64,000 nt of DNA, taken from contig CBDCAI010000003.1 of assembly GCA_965213845.1 (NCBI GenBank), positions 372,001-436,000 on the forward strand. Reading direction: 5' to 3'. The DNA comes from JBBROS01 sp965213845. Lineage in GTDB: Bacteria; Pseudomonadota; Alphaproteobacteria; Acetobacterales; Acetobacteraceae. Under the pieces are notes generated by a model that searched no databases, was not told the origin of the DNA, and worked only from the letters and a program-made list of their open reading frames with translations. Positions 52,031 to 61,249 of this stretch are shown in pieces; position 1 is the stretch's first letter; each line of letters starts with the position of its first letter. A program made the translations under genes and the position numbers.

Positions 52031-53089
52031 ATGCAGGCGGCAACCCCCGGCGTGAAGGGCGCCATCCGCACGAAGGCGCTGGCGCTGGGCTTCCATGCCG
52101 TGGGCTTCGCGCCGGCCCATCTGGCGCCCGAGGCCCGCGCGCGCTTGGCCGCCTTCCTGGACGCCGGGCAGCACGGCGAGATGGCGTGGCTGGCCGACAC
52201 CGCGGACCGCCGGGCAGGCCCGGTCGCGCTGTGGCCCGAGGCGCGCAGCGTCGTCTGCCTCGGCCTGTCCTACGCGCCGGACGACGACCCGCTGGCGCTG
52301 CTGTCGCGGCGGGACCGCGGCGCCGTCTCCGTCCATGCCCGGCACCGCGACTACCACGACGTGGTCAAGGGCATGCTGAAGCACTTGGCCGCCTTCATCG
52401 TCCGCCATGGCGGCACCCCGCACCAGCCCGACGTCAAGGTGTTCGTGGACACGGCACCCGTCATGGAGAAGCCCCTGGCCCGGCAGGCCGGCCTCGGCTG
52501 GCAGGGCAAGCACACCAACCTCGTCTCCCGCGCCCATGGCTCCTGGCTGCTGCTGGGCGAGGTGATGACGACGCTGCCGCTGGCGCCCGACGAGCCCCAT
52601 GCGGACCGGTGCGGGCGCTGCACGCGCTGCCTGGACGTGTGCCCGACCGCGGCTTTTCCCGCCCCCTACCGGCTCGATGCGACCCGCTGCATCGCCTATC
52701 TGACGATCGAGCACGCCGGGCCCATCCCGCACGCGCTGCGGCCCTTGATGGGCAACCGCATCTACGGCTGCGACGACTGCCTCGCGGTGTGCCCCTGGAA
52801 CCGTTTCGCGCAGGCCGCGGCCACGCCCCCGAAGCTGGTGGCGCGCGACGATCTGCGGGCGCCGCGCCTGGCCGAGCTGGCCGCGCTGGACGATGCGGGG
52901 TTCCGGCGCCTGTTCGCCGGCGGCCCGGTGAAGCGGATCGGGCGCGACCGCTTCGTGCGCAACGTGCTGATCGCGATCGGCAACAGCGGCGACCCGTCGC
53001 TGCTGCCCCAGTCCGAGCACCTGCGCGGCGACAGGGACCCGGTGGTGGCCGAGGCCGCCGAATGGGCCGTCGCACGGCTGCAGGCATGA
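52031..53089 (+). CDS. queG: Epoxyqueuosine reductase
   Basis: A 352-residue cobalamin and iron-sulfur enzyme making queuosine in tRNA. Two 4Fe-4S clusters are bound by CGRCTRCLDVCPTAAF (about residue 196) and CDDCLAVCPWNRFA (about 246); DTAPVMEKPLARQAGLGWQGKHTNLVS carries the catalytic aspartate. The C-terminal GNSGDPSLLP is a HEAT-like tail. The ATG at 52031 lies 10 bp from the divergent protease start, leaving the promoters inside the coding ends. Stop overlaps the next start (ATGA). Confidence 0.95.
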   Translation: MQAATPGVKGAIRTKALALGFHAVGFAPAHLAPEARARLAAFLDAGQHGEMAWLADTADRRAGPVALWPEARSVVCLGLSYAPDDDPLALLSRRDRGAVSVHARHRDYHDVVKGMLKHLAAFIVRHGGTPHQPDVKVFVDTAPVMEKPLARQAGLGWQGKHTNLVSRAHGSWLLLGEVMTTLPLAPDEPHADRCGRCTRCLDVCPTAAFPAPYRLDATRCIAYLTIEHAGPIPHALRPLMGNRIYGCDDCLAVCPWNRFAQAAATPPKLVARDDLRAPRLAELAALDDAGFRRLFAGGPVKRIGRDRFVRNVLIAIGNSGDPSLLPQSEHLRGDRDPVVAEAAEWAVARLQA

Positions 53090-53370
53090 CGAACCCCCGC
53101 CCGCTGACCGATCCGGGCCTGCTGACCGATTCGGGCCCGCTGACCGCTTCGGGCCTGCTGACCAAGAAGAGCTTCAGCCTGTCCGGCCATCGCACCAGCG
53201 TGGCGCTGGAACCGGCATTCTGGTCCGTGCTGGGCGACATGGCGCAGGCGCGCGCCCTGTCGCTGGGCGCGCTGGTGGCCGAGATCGACAGCGGCCGGCA
53301 GCCCGGCGAGAACCTGGCCTCGCGCCTCCGGGTCGCCGCCCTGCGCGCCGCGTTAACGTTGGCGCAATGA
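53086..53370 (+). CDS. Ribbon-helix-helix domain protein (RHH_4 type)
   Basis: A 94-residue protein. Residues ~27-90 match the RHH_4 type: KKSFSLSGHRTSVALEPAFWSVLGDMAQARALSLGALVAEID, then a short helix. RHH proteins bind DNA as dimers, often as repressors. The first 25 residues are the in-frame product of an 18-bp tandem repeat (LTDPGL-LTDSGP-LTASGL), not part of the domain. It overlaps queG by 4 bp. Confidence 0.8.
   Translation: MTNPRPLTDPGLLTDSGPLTASGLLTKKSFSLSGHRTSVALEPAFWSVLGDMAQARALSLGALVAEIDSGRQPGENLASRLRVAALRAALTLAQ
53101..53154 (+). repeat. 18-bp tandem repeat (3 units) at the start of the RHH gene
   Basis: Units related to CTGCTGACCGATTCGGGC occur three times in a row, followed by a degenerate fourth (CTGCTGACCAAG), encoding hexapeptides of the LTDSGL type. 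Confidence 0.85.
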
Positions 53371-53426
53371 CTTCCAGGTGATCCTGGCGGCCGGTGAACA
53401 AGCACCGCCGTCGCAGGAGAAACTCC

Positions 53427-53762
53427 ATGGACACCCCCCTCGCCCCGTCCCGACCCGTCTTCGTCTTGCCGGCGGGGCCCCCGGCCCGCCCCGATCGGCG
53501 GTTCCTGAACCGTCCCGACAGCCCGCTGATGCTGGCCGACCGGCTGATCACGATGGCGCAGGATGCCGATCGCGCCGGGTATCAGCCGGTCGCGATCCAG
53601 CTCGTCGCCCTGGTCTATGCCCTGCTGGACGACCAGGCGGGCGGCTGCCCGGCCGGGTTATGGGGCCGGGCGGTCGGCCAGCCAGCGGGCGAGCCCGGCC
53701 AGTTCGGGGGTGCGGACCGGGTTGCCGGCCGGGCCGGTCAGCCGCAGGCCCAACCGCAGTAG
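53427..53762 (+). CDS. Small hypothetical protein (conserved-looking N-terminal half)
   Basis: A 111-residue ORF starting MDTPLAPSRPVFVLPAGPPA behind a good ribosome site (CAGGAG, 7 bp). The middle RFLNRPDSPLMLADRLITMAQDADRAGYQPVAIQLVALVYALLDD looks helical and family-like; I recall similar short proteins in Acetobacteraceae. The last ~35 residues overlap, on the opposite strand, the 3' end of the AsmA-like gene by 105 bp and have shadow-like composition, so the natural end may differ. Function unknown. Confidence 0.6.
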   Translation: MDTPLAPSRPVFVLPAGPPARPDRRFLNRPDSPLMLADRLITMAQDADRAGYQPVAIQLVALVYALLDDQAGGCPAGLWGRAVGQPAGEPGQFGGADRVAGRAGQPQAQPQ

Positions 53763-56633
53763 CGCGGCCGCCTCGCCCCCGCCGGGCACGACGGGGTGCA
53801 GCAGCAGCCGCAGGTCCTCCGCCCCGCTCTGCAGGTCGAGGCTGCCGGACAGGCTCGCCTCGCCCGCGGCGGTCACGAGCCGGGCTTCCATCCCCACCTC
53901 GCCGCGCCGGAGCGTCAGCGGCGCCTCGATCGTCGTGAACAGGGTCTTTCCTGCCAGCAGCGCCCGCCGGACCGACTCCGTGGCCACGCGCGGGTCCGGC
54001 GCCGACAGCGCCGCCCCGGCCGCGTCCACGTCGAAGCCCGAAGCGAGACCGTCGAACAGGCGAACCGTCGCCTGGCCGTTCAGCGTGGCCAGCAGCGTCG
54101 CCGGGCTGTGGCCCGCGGCCGTGACATCGAGCGCGATCTCCGCGCGCCCGGCCACCAGGTCCACCGGCGTCTCGAACAGCGCGCCCGCCACCACCAGCCC
54201 GGTGGCCTGCCCCTGAATGGACAGGGTGGGCGGCTCCGACCGGCCATCCAGCGCCACCACGCCCGCCACCGTGCCGCCCGCCGCCCGCGCCGCCACCCGG
54301 TCCAGCCGCAACACGCCGTCTTGCAGCGCCACATCGGCCGAGGCCGCCGTCAGCACCGGGCTCAGCCCCACAAGCACCTGCGCCGCCTCCACCCGCAGCG
54401 CCCCCTGCCACGTCCGCAACCAGGCCAGCGGCAGCGGATCGGGCGAGCGCGGATAGATCAGCGGCAGCGGCAAGGTCTCGAACTGCACCTGGCCCGCGAC
54501 GCGGCGGCCCTCGATCCAGGCCTGGCCCGTCCCGCGCAGGGCCCCTGCCGCAAGCGTCGCCCCATCGAGGGCCAGCCGGCCAGGCGTCGCCGTGACCTGG
54601 CCCACCAGCGAAAGCGATCCGTCGCCCAACCAGGCCGCCGTCCCGCCCGCGCCCAACGTCTCCAGCAGGCGGGGCGCCCCGGGGTGATGCAGCGTCAGCG
54701 GCCCGGCCCACCGCCGGGCCGGCAGGTTGACCACCGGCTGCGCCTCCAGCCGCAGGTCGCCCAACTCGAGCGTCACCCGCCCGGACAGGGCGTCCGCGGG
54801 GCCCGCGGCCAGGATCATGAGGTGCCCGGGCCCCCGCAACAGCGGCGCCCAGCCCGGGCCCGCCCACGTGCTGCCATCCAGCAGCGGCCGCAGCGCGCCC
54901 AGATCGCCCGCCGTCACCTCGATCCGGCCATCCGACAGCCGTCCGCCCTCCTGCACCTGGCCGGACAACGACACCCGGGTGCCGAAGGGCTGCAACTCGA
55001 GCCGCCGCAGCGCGATCCGCGCGACGTCCGTCTGCAACTCGGCCGCCACCGGTCCCAGCGGCACCCCGCCCCACCAGGCGGCACCGACCTGCAGCTTCAC
55101 ATCCGCGTCCAGCGACCGCAGCGCGGCCAGGACCGTGCCCGCCGCCTCACCGGACGAAAGTGCGGCCGGCGCCGGCACCCAGCCGTCCAGCACCAGGCGC
55201 TCCAGCTCCAGCGTGCCCGACACCTCCGGCCGCGCCTGCATGCGCAACGAGACCTGTCCGCCGACGCCGCTGCCGTCCAGCGTGCCGTGCAGCGCCGATA
55301 CCGTGGTCGACCCGGCCTCCGTGACCACCCGGGCCGACAGGTCCGCCGCCCGCAGCACCCCGTCCGGCAGCGGCGTGGCCGCCGCGGGCACCAGGCGCCC
55401 GAACCAGCGCAGCGTCGCCCGCAGGTCCGGCGCCTCCAATCCGACCGTGCCATCCAGCCGCGCCGTCCCCTCTGTCGCGACCTGGCCTGCGATCGACAGC
55501 GCCGCCTCGCCCGGCAGGATCGCCGTCACCTCCCGCAGCAGCAGCGCGCCGCGGACCAGGTCCACCCCGGCGCGCACCCGGCGCAGCGTGCCGCCCGCCA
55601 GCGTCGCGGCCTCGGCCGACAGATCGATCCCGGTGGGGATGCCGGCGCGCAGGGTGCCCGACTTCCGCCCGAGCAGCGCCGGCAACCAGGCGTCAAGGTC
55701 CAGGCGTCCGGCGGCGATCGCGACATCGAGCCGGGCCTGCGGCTGGACCCGCAGCGCCACCGCGCCCCGGGCCGGCACGCCGCCGATCTCGAGCGCCAGC
55801 TCGTCCGCGACCGCGAGCCCGCCCGACGCGGTCAGCCGCCCGTCCCCCCGCCACGGCGCGGCGGGCGCCGGCATCAGCTGCGACAGATCGGGCCCACGCC
55901 CGGCCACCCGGCCGGACAGCGCGCCATCCGCGCCGATCTGCCCCGAGAACGTGCCGCCGGTGTCGCGCAGCGCCTCCAGCCCATCAAGGCTGACGTCGAG
56001 CCCCGCCGAGCCATCCCGCCCCGGCCGGGCCAGCCGCGCCGTGAACTGCCAGCTGCGGGGGCCCGCATGCCCCGTGCCGGCCGCGGACAGCGTGCCGGTG
56101 TCGGGGTCCGTTGTCAGGCTGGCGTCGATCCCGCTGAACACGAGGTCGCCCACCTGCAGCCGGCTGTCCTCTACCCGGGCCTGCAGCCCCGTCAGCCACG
56201 AGGGCGGCCGCTCCGCCAACGAGCCGCGCGGCGGCCAGGGCAGATGCAGCTCGGCCCCCTGCAGCGTCAGCTCCCGCGCATCGACCCGGCCGGCCAGCAG
56301 CGACCCGAGGCTCACCCGCAGCCGCAGCGCCTTGGCCTCGAACGACAGGCCGCCCTCGATACGCCCAGCGGCCGCCCCGCCCGACTCCACGTCGGGGCCC
56401 GGGCTGCCCTGGTCCACCGTGATGTCGGACGCCGTCAATATCGGCTGCGGCAATACCTGCAGCCCGATGGTGCCGCCGATATGCACCGGCCGCCCGAGCT
56501 GCTGGGACGCCAGCGCCGCGATCCCGTCCCGATAGCGGTTCCAGTCGAGCATGCCGGGCAGCAGCCAGACGCCGCCCAGCAGCACGATCACCAGCAGGGC
56601 GGCCCCGCCGAGCACGATACGGCCGCGATGCAC
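53658..56633 (-). CDS. AsmA-like (AsmA/TamB family) membrane protein
   Basis: A 991-residue protein anchored by one N-terminal helix (IVLGGAALLVIVLLGGVWLLPG), then the AsmA start WNRYRDGIAALASQQLGRPVHIGGTI and a very long beta-rich repeat region ending with an AsmA C-terminal stretch (GGTVAGVVALDGR; TLNGQATVRLFDGLASGFDVDAAG). Family members are bridge-like proteins thought to move phospholipids between inner and outer membrane. GTG 56633 has AAGGAG 9 bp ahead of it. Divergent from the DjlA-like gene by 60 bp. Confidence 0.88.
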   Translation of the reverse strand: MHRGRIVLGGAALLVIVLLGGVWLLPGMLDWNRYRDGIAALASQQLGRPVHIGGTIGLQVLPQPILTASDITVDQGSPGPDVESGGAAAGRIEGGLSFEAKALRLRVSLGSLLAGRVDARELTLQGAELHLPWPPRGSLAERPPSWLTGLQARVEDSRLQVGDLVFSGIDASLTTDPDTGTLSAAGTGHAGPRSWQFTARLARPGRDGSAGLDVSLDGLEALRDTGGTFSGQIGADGALSGRVAGRGPDLSQLMPAPAAPWRGDGRLTASGGLAVADELALEIGGVPARGAVALRVQPQARLDVAIAAGRLDLDAWLPALLGRKSGTLRAGIPTGIDLSAEAATLAGGTLRRVRAGVDLVRGALLLREVTAILPGEAALSIAGQVATEGTARLDGTVGLEAPDLRATLRWFGRLVPAAATPLPDGVLRAADLSARVVTEAGSTTVSALHGTLDGSGVGGQVSLRMQARPEVSGTLELERLVLDGWVPAPAALSSGEAAGTVLAALRSLDADVKLQVGAAWWGGVPLGPVAAELQTDVARIALRRLELQPFGTRVSLSGQVQEGGRLSDGRIEVTAGDLGALRPLLDGSTWAGPGWAPLLRGPGHLMILAAGPADALSGRVTLELGDLRLEAQPVVNLPARRWAGPLTLHHPGAPRLLETLGAGGTAAWLGDGSLSLVGQVTATPGRLALDGATLAAGALRGTGQAWIEGRRVAGQVQFETLPLPLIYPRSPDPLPLAWLRTWQGALRVEAAQVLVGLSPVLTAASADVALQDGVLRLDRVAARAAGGTVAGVVALDGRSEPPTLSIQGQATGLVVAGALFETPVDLVAGRAEIALDVTAAGHSPATLLATLNGQATVRLFDGLASGFDVDAAGAALSAPDPRVATESVRRALLAGKTLFTTIEAPLTLRRGEVGMEARLVTAAGEASLSGSLDLQSGAEDLRLLLHPVVPGGGEAAALLRLGLRLTGPAGNPVRTPELAGLARWLADRPAP

Positions 56634-56693
56634 CCGCTCAATCTCCTTGATCGGCGCTTCTACCCGCGCCGCTCCCGCATTAGGGTGCAGCCT

Positions 56694-57473
56694 ATGAGCT
56701 ATTGGGGCAAGCTGCTGGGCGGGGTCGCCGGGTTCGCGTTGGGCGGCCCGTTCGGGGCCATGCTGGGCGCGGCGCTCGGGCATGGTGCGGATGGCGGGGG
56801 GCTGCCGCGCCTCGATATCCAAAGCCTGCTCGGGGGCTCGCCGCTGGGCCCGGCCCGGCTGGCGGCCAGCCTGGGCAGCCGCGACCAGCTGTTCGCCATC
56901 GCGGTCGTGGTGCTGTCGGCCAAGCTCGCCAAGGTGGACGGCCCGGTCAACCGCGCCGAGATCGACGCCTTCAAGCGCCAGTTCCGCATCCCGCCCGCAT
57001 CCGTGCGCGACATCGGCCGGCTGTTCGACCAGGCCCGCGACAGCCCGGACGGATTCGAGCCGTATGCGACGGAGCTGGGCCGCGGCTTCAGCGAGAACAA
57101 GGGCCTGCTCGAGGACGTGCTGACCGCGCTGTTCGCCATCGGCCGCGCCGACAAGGCGCTGACCGTGTCCGAGCACGAGATGCTGCGGCAGATCCACCAC
57201 GCCTTCGGCCTCGATACCCTCGCCTGGGACCAGGCCCGCGGCGCCACGGCCCGGCGCGACCCGCAGCAGGACGACGCCTACGCCGTGCTGGGCGGCCAAC
57301 CCGGCAACACCGGCGAGGAGCTGCGCGCCATCTGGCTGCGCCAGGTGCGGGAGAACCACCCGGACAGCCTGGCCGCCCGCGGCGTGCCGCCCGAGTTCAT
57401 CGCGCGCGCCAGCGAGAAGGTCGCGCGGATCAACGCGGCATGGGACCGGATCAAGCGCGACCGCGGCCTGTGA
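56694..57473 (+). CDS. djlA: DjlA-like co-chaperone (TerB + J domain)
   Basis: A 259-residue protein. A glycine-rich hydrophobic N-terminus (LLGGVAGFALGGPFGAMLGAALG) precedes a TerB-like helical domain (IAVVVLSAKLAKVDGPVNRAEIDAFKRQF; GLLEDVLTALFAIGRADKALTVSEHEMLRQI) and a C-terminal J domain (AYAVLGGQPGNTGEELRAIWLRQVRENHPDSLAARG). The usual HPD motif reads NHPDSL, so it should stimulate DnaK. Membrane-linked DjlA proteins regulate envelope stress in E. coli. Followed by the amidase 13 bp on. Confidence 0.88.
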   Translation: MSYWGKLLGGVAGFALGGPFGAMLGAALGHGADGGGLPRLDIQSLLGGSPLGPARLAASLGSRDQLFAIAVVVLSAKLAKVDGPVNRAEIDAFKRQFRIPPASVRDIGRLFDQARDSPDGFEPYATELGRGFSENKGLLEDVLTALFAIGRADKALTVSEHEMLRQIHHAFGLDTLAWDQARGATARRDPQQDDAYAVLGGQPGNTGEELRAIWLRQVRENHPDSLAARGVPPEFIARASEKVARINAAWDRIKRDRGL

Positions 57474-57486
57474 GCCCGCCCGTCAA

Positions 57487-58182
57487 GTGACCCCGCTTGT
57501 CGAGCGGCCGAGCCCGAACCAGGACGACCGCCCGCCCGGCACGCCCGTCGACACGCTGGTGCTGCACTACACCGGCATGCGCTCGGGGGCGGAGGCCATC
57601 GCCCGCCTGCGCGACCCGGTCGCCCGCGTGTCGTCCCACTATGTCGTCGAGGAGGACGGGACGGTGTTCCGCCTGGTGCCGGAGGCGCGACGCGCCTGGC
57701 ACGCCGGCATCAGCTTCTGGCGCGGTCACCGCGGGCTGAACGACCGCTGCATCGGGATCGAGATCGTGAACCCCGGCCATGAATGGGGCTACTGCCCCTT
57801 CCCGGCGGCGCAGATGGCGGCGGTGCGGGCGTTGTGCCAGGGCATCGTCGCCCGCAACCCCATCGATCCCCGCAACGTGGTGGGCCACAGCGACATCGCT
57901 CCGGACCGCAAGGACGATCCGGGCGAGCTGTTCGATTGGCCCGGCCTGGCCGCGGCCGGGATCGGCCTGTGGCCCGAACCCGACGCCCCGCCGGCCGTGC
58001 CCATGACCGAGGCGGAGGTCCCGCTGGCGCTCGCCCGCATCGGCTACCCCATCCCCGACCTCGCGACCACGCTGCGGGCCTTTCAGCGCCGCTGGTGTCC
58101 CGGGTCCCTCGGCGCGGGGGCGGACGCGGCAACCCGGTGGCGGATCGCGGCCGTCGATGCCCTGTATGGCGCGCCAGGGTAG
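57487..58182 (+). CDS. N-acetylmuramoyl-L-alanine amidase (AmpD type)
   Basis: A 231-residue zinc amidase of the amidase_2 fold that cleaves between MurNAc and the stem peptide. Zinc ligands are in LVLHYTGM (about residue 27), RRAWHAGISFW and VVGHSDIAPDRKDDPG (about 138); SSHYVVEEDGTVFRLVPE and IGIEIVNPGH are conserved. A C-terminal peptidoglycan-binding-like tail (AFQRRWCPG) follows. No signal peptide, so likely cytosolic and involved in muropeptide recycling. GTG start. Confidence 0.9.
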   Translation: MTPLVERPSPNQDDRPPGTPVDTLVLHYTGMRSGAEAIARLRDPVARVSSHYVVEEDGTVFRLVPEARRAWHAGISFWRGHRGLNDRCIGIEIVNPGHEWGYCPFPAAQMAAVRALCQGIVARNPIDPRNVVGHSDIAPDRKDDPGELFDWPGLAAAGIGLWPEPDAPPAVPMTEAEVPLALARIGYPIPDLATTLRAFQRRWCPGSLGAGADAATRWRIAAVDALYGAPG

Positions 58183-58237
58183 GACGTCCGGCTGAGCCGC
58201 GCTTGACCGGACCCGCCGCGGGGCGCATCACGCCGGG

Positions 58238-58640
58238 GCCAGACGGCTGGACGACCGCGGGGCCCGCAAGGGTGTCGAGGAAAGTCCGGGCTCCACGGGA
58301 ACACGGTGCCGGTTAACGGCCGGCGGGGGCGACCCCAGGGAAAGTGCCACAGAAAACAAACCGCCCTTGCGCCGAAAGGCCCAGGGGCAAGGGTGAAACG
58401 GTGCGGCAAGAGCGCACCGCGCCCCCGGTGACGGGGGCGGCAGGGTAAACCCCACCGGGAGCAAGACCGAATAGGGGTGGCCGGCGGCGCCGAACCGGGA
58501 AACCGGCTGGCGTGACGCAGGGGCGTCCTCGCCCCGTCGCCCGGGTTGGTCGCGCGAGGCGTGCTGCAAGGCGCGTCCCAGAGGAATGGTCGTCACGGTC
58601 CCTCGGGGCCGGACAGAACCCGGCTTACAGGCCGTCTGGC
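58238..58640 (+). ncRNA. rnpB: RNase P RNA (class A)
   Basis: The catalytic RNA of RNase P, which trims tRNA 5' ends. Conserved regions are in order: GAGGAAAGTCCGGGCTCC (58269-58286), CAGGGAAAGTGCCACAGAAA (58336 on), AAGGGTGAAACGGTGCGGCA (58393 on), AGAGGAATGGTCGTCAC (58580 on) and ACAGAACCCGGCTTACAG (58613-58630). The outer helix P1 pairs GCCAGACGGC (58238-58247) with GCCGTCTGGC (58631-58640), which sets the ends. Placed between the amidase and mraZ. Confidence 0.96.
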
Positions 58641-58783
58641 ACCTCTGACCTGCAAAATTGTCCAGAACAAAGCAGGAAAACCGTGTCGTCGGCGCAACGG
58701 CGGCGGGCGAATTCGGACGCTTCGCTTAACTCTTTGTTTTTGCTCGGCGCGGCATGGGTCCGCCCACAACCGGCACCCTCAAT

Positions 58784-58818
58784 CCCTTTGACGCCCATAT
58801 TATCCCATGATAGCCCAT
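58784..58818. promoter_or_regulatory. MraZ-type operator upstream of mraZ
   Basis: CCCAT occurs at 58794, 58804 and 58814, exactly 10 bp apart, with a weaker CCCTT at 58784. This is the reverse complement of the TGGGN-N5 direct repeats that MraZ binds to repress its own dcw operon. The last box is 54 bp before the mraZ ATG. Confidence 0.75.
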
Positions 58819-58871
58819 AGGCGTCCGGCGCTGCGCCACAGGCAGACCATGAAAAAGGGGGACCGCGCGCG

Positions 58872-59332
58872 ATGAGCCAGTTCCTCGGGACCCACCAGAA
58901 CCGCATCGACGCCAAGGGCCGCGTCTCCGTCCCCGCCCAGTTCCGCAGCGTGCTGCGCCGGGGCGCCGAAGCCGGTCCCGCAAGCCTCGTGCTGCGGTCC
59001 TCCCACACGCTTGCCTGCATCGAGGCCTGGCCCGCCGAGGTCTTCGAGGCGCTCGCCACGCCGCTCGATCGGCTGGACCAGTTCAGCGAAGACACCACGG
59101 ACCTGACGACAGCCCTTTACGCCGATGCCTGGCCTGTGGAAGCAGACAGGGAGGGCCGGATCGTCCTGCCCGATTCCCTGGTGCGTCACGCTGGTTTGAC
59201 CGATGCCGTCGTCTTCATGGGCCTGGGCCGACAGTTCCAGATTTGGGAGCCTGAGGCCGCCGCCCGGCGCACTGCCGAGGCCCGCGAACGCGCGCGCAGT
59301 CGCGGCCTCACCCTGCCGGGCCGGACAGCCCA

Positions 59333-59336
<4 letters not shown>
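58872..59336 (+). CDS. mraZ: Transcriptional regulator / division cluster protein MraZ
   Basis: A 154-residue AbrB-like protein with two SpoVT-AbrB halves: FLGTHQNRIDAKGRVSVPAQFR (about residues 4-25) and ADAWPVEADREGRIVLPDSLV (about 79-99). In E. coli it forms a ring that binds TGGG repeats and represses the dcw cluster; such repeats are found just upstream here. First gene of the cell-wall/division cluster; its stop overlaps the rsmH start. Confidence 0.95.
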
Positions 59337-60294
<958 letters not shown>

Positions 60295-60298
<4 letters not shown>

Positions 60299-61239
60299 TC
60301 CGACCCTTCACCTGCATCTGCATGCTGCTCGCCGCCGGCGCCGGGCTGTACCTCTACCAGACCAAGCACCGCGCCCAGATGCTGGACCGGCAGATCGCCC
60401 ACCAGCTGAAGCAGATCGACCAGACCCGGGAACGGGTGGGCGTGCTGAAGGGCGAATGGGCTTTGCTGAACGAGCCCGAGCGCCTGGCGGAGCTGTCGCA
60501 CCAGCATTTGGCGCTGCGGACCCTGGCACCGACGCAGTTCGTCGCGCTGGCCGATCTCGGCAACCGGCTGCCGGCGCCCCTGCCCCCCGGCGCATTCATG
60601 ACTCCTCCGTTGGACGAGGCACCGCAGGCCCTGCCGGTCACTGGCGCGGTCCCTGGCGCGGTCCCTGGCGTGATCCCTGGCGCAGCCCGGCCGGCGCCGG
60701 CGATCGCCACCTTGCCCGCCGCGTCCCCGGTCCCGAAGCCGGCCCTGGTCGCGGCGACACCGACCAGGCCGGTGGCAACGCCGCCGATGCAGCTCGCGTC
60801 CCTGCCGCAGCCGCCGGACCAGGCCCCGGCGCCCCGCCCTGCGGCACGGTCCGCAGCGGCTCCCGCTCCGGCGTCCGCCCTTCCTTCAGTTCCGGCCCCG
60901 GTCCAGTCGGTCGCGGCCTCCCGCAACGCCCTTCCGGCCGCGAGCCCCGCACCGCTTCCGGCCGCAGCGCCCCCGGCGCCCCGGATCATGGCCCCGATCG
61001 TCAACGTCTCGGCCTCGCCGATGGCCGCGCCCGCCCGCCCGGCCGCCGCCGAAGCCGGTGCCCGGGCAACCCGGGCGTCCGCACCCTTGATCGTGCCCGC
61101 CAGCACCTCGACGGCCGGCGTCGGGGCGGTCGGGGGGGCGTTCAACGGCAGCGCCCTCGGGACCGCCAGCGCCCTGGGCGGCGCAGGCCGCGTGGCGCTG
61201 CCCGCACCGGTCCCCTATGGCGCCGCCACGGCGCGGTGA
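60295..61239 (+). CDS. ftsL: FtsL-like division protein with long Pro/Ala-rich tail
   Basis: A 314-residue protein. The FtsL-like part is only residues 1-100: short cytoplasmic end, membrane helix (FTCICMLLAAGAGLYLYQT), then a coiled-coil (MLDRQIAHQLKQIDQTRERVGVLKGEWALLNEPERLAELSHQHLAL) typical for FtsL, which links FtsB/Q with FtsWI at the septum. About 210 further residues are low-complexity Ala/Pro/Thr (VPGAVPGVIPGAARP and similar), far longer than usual. Position between rsmH and ftsI supports the call. Start overlaps the rsmH stop. Confidence 0.85.
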
Positions 61240-61249
61240 CCGGTCCCCC

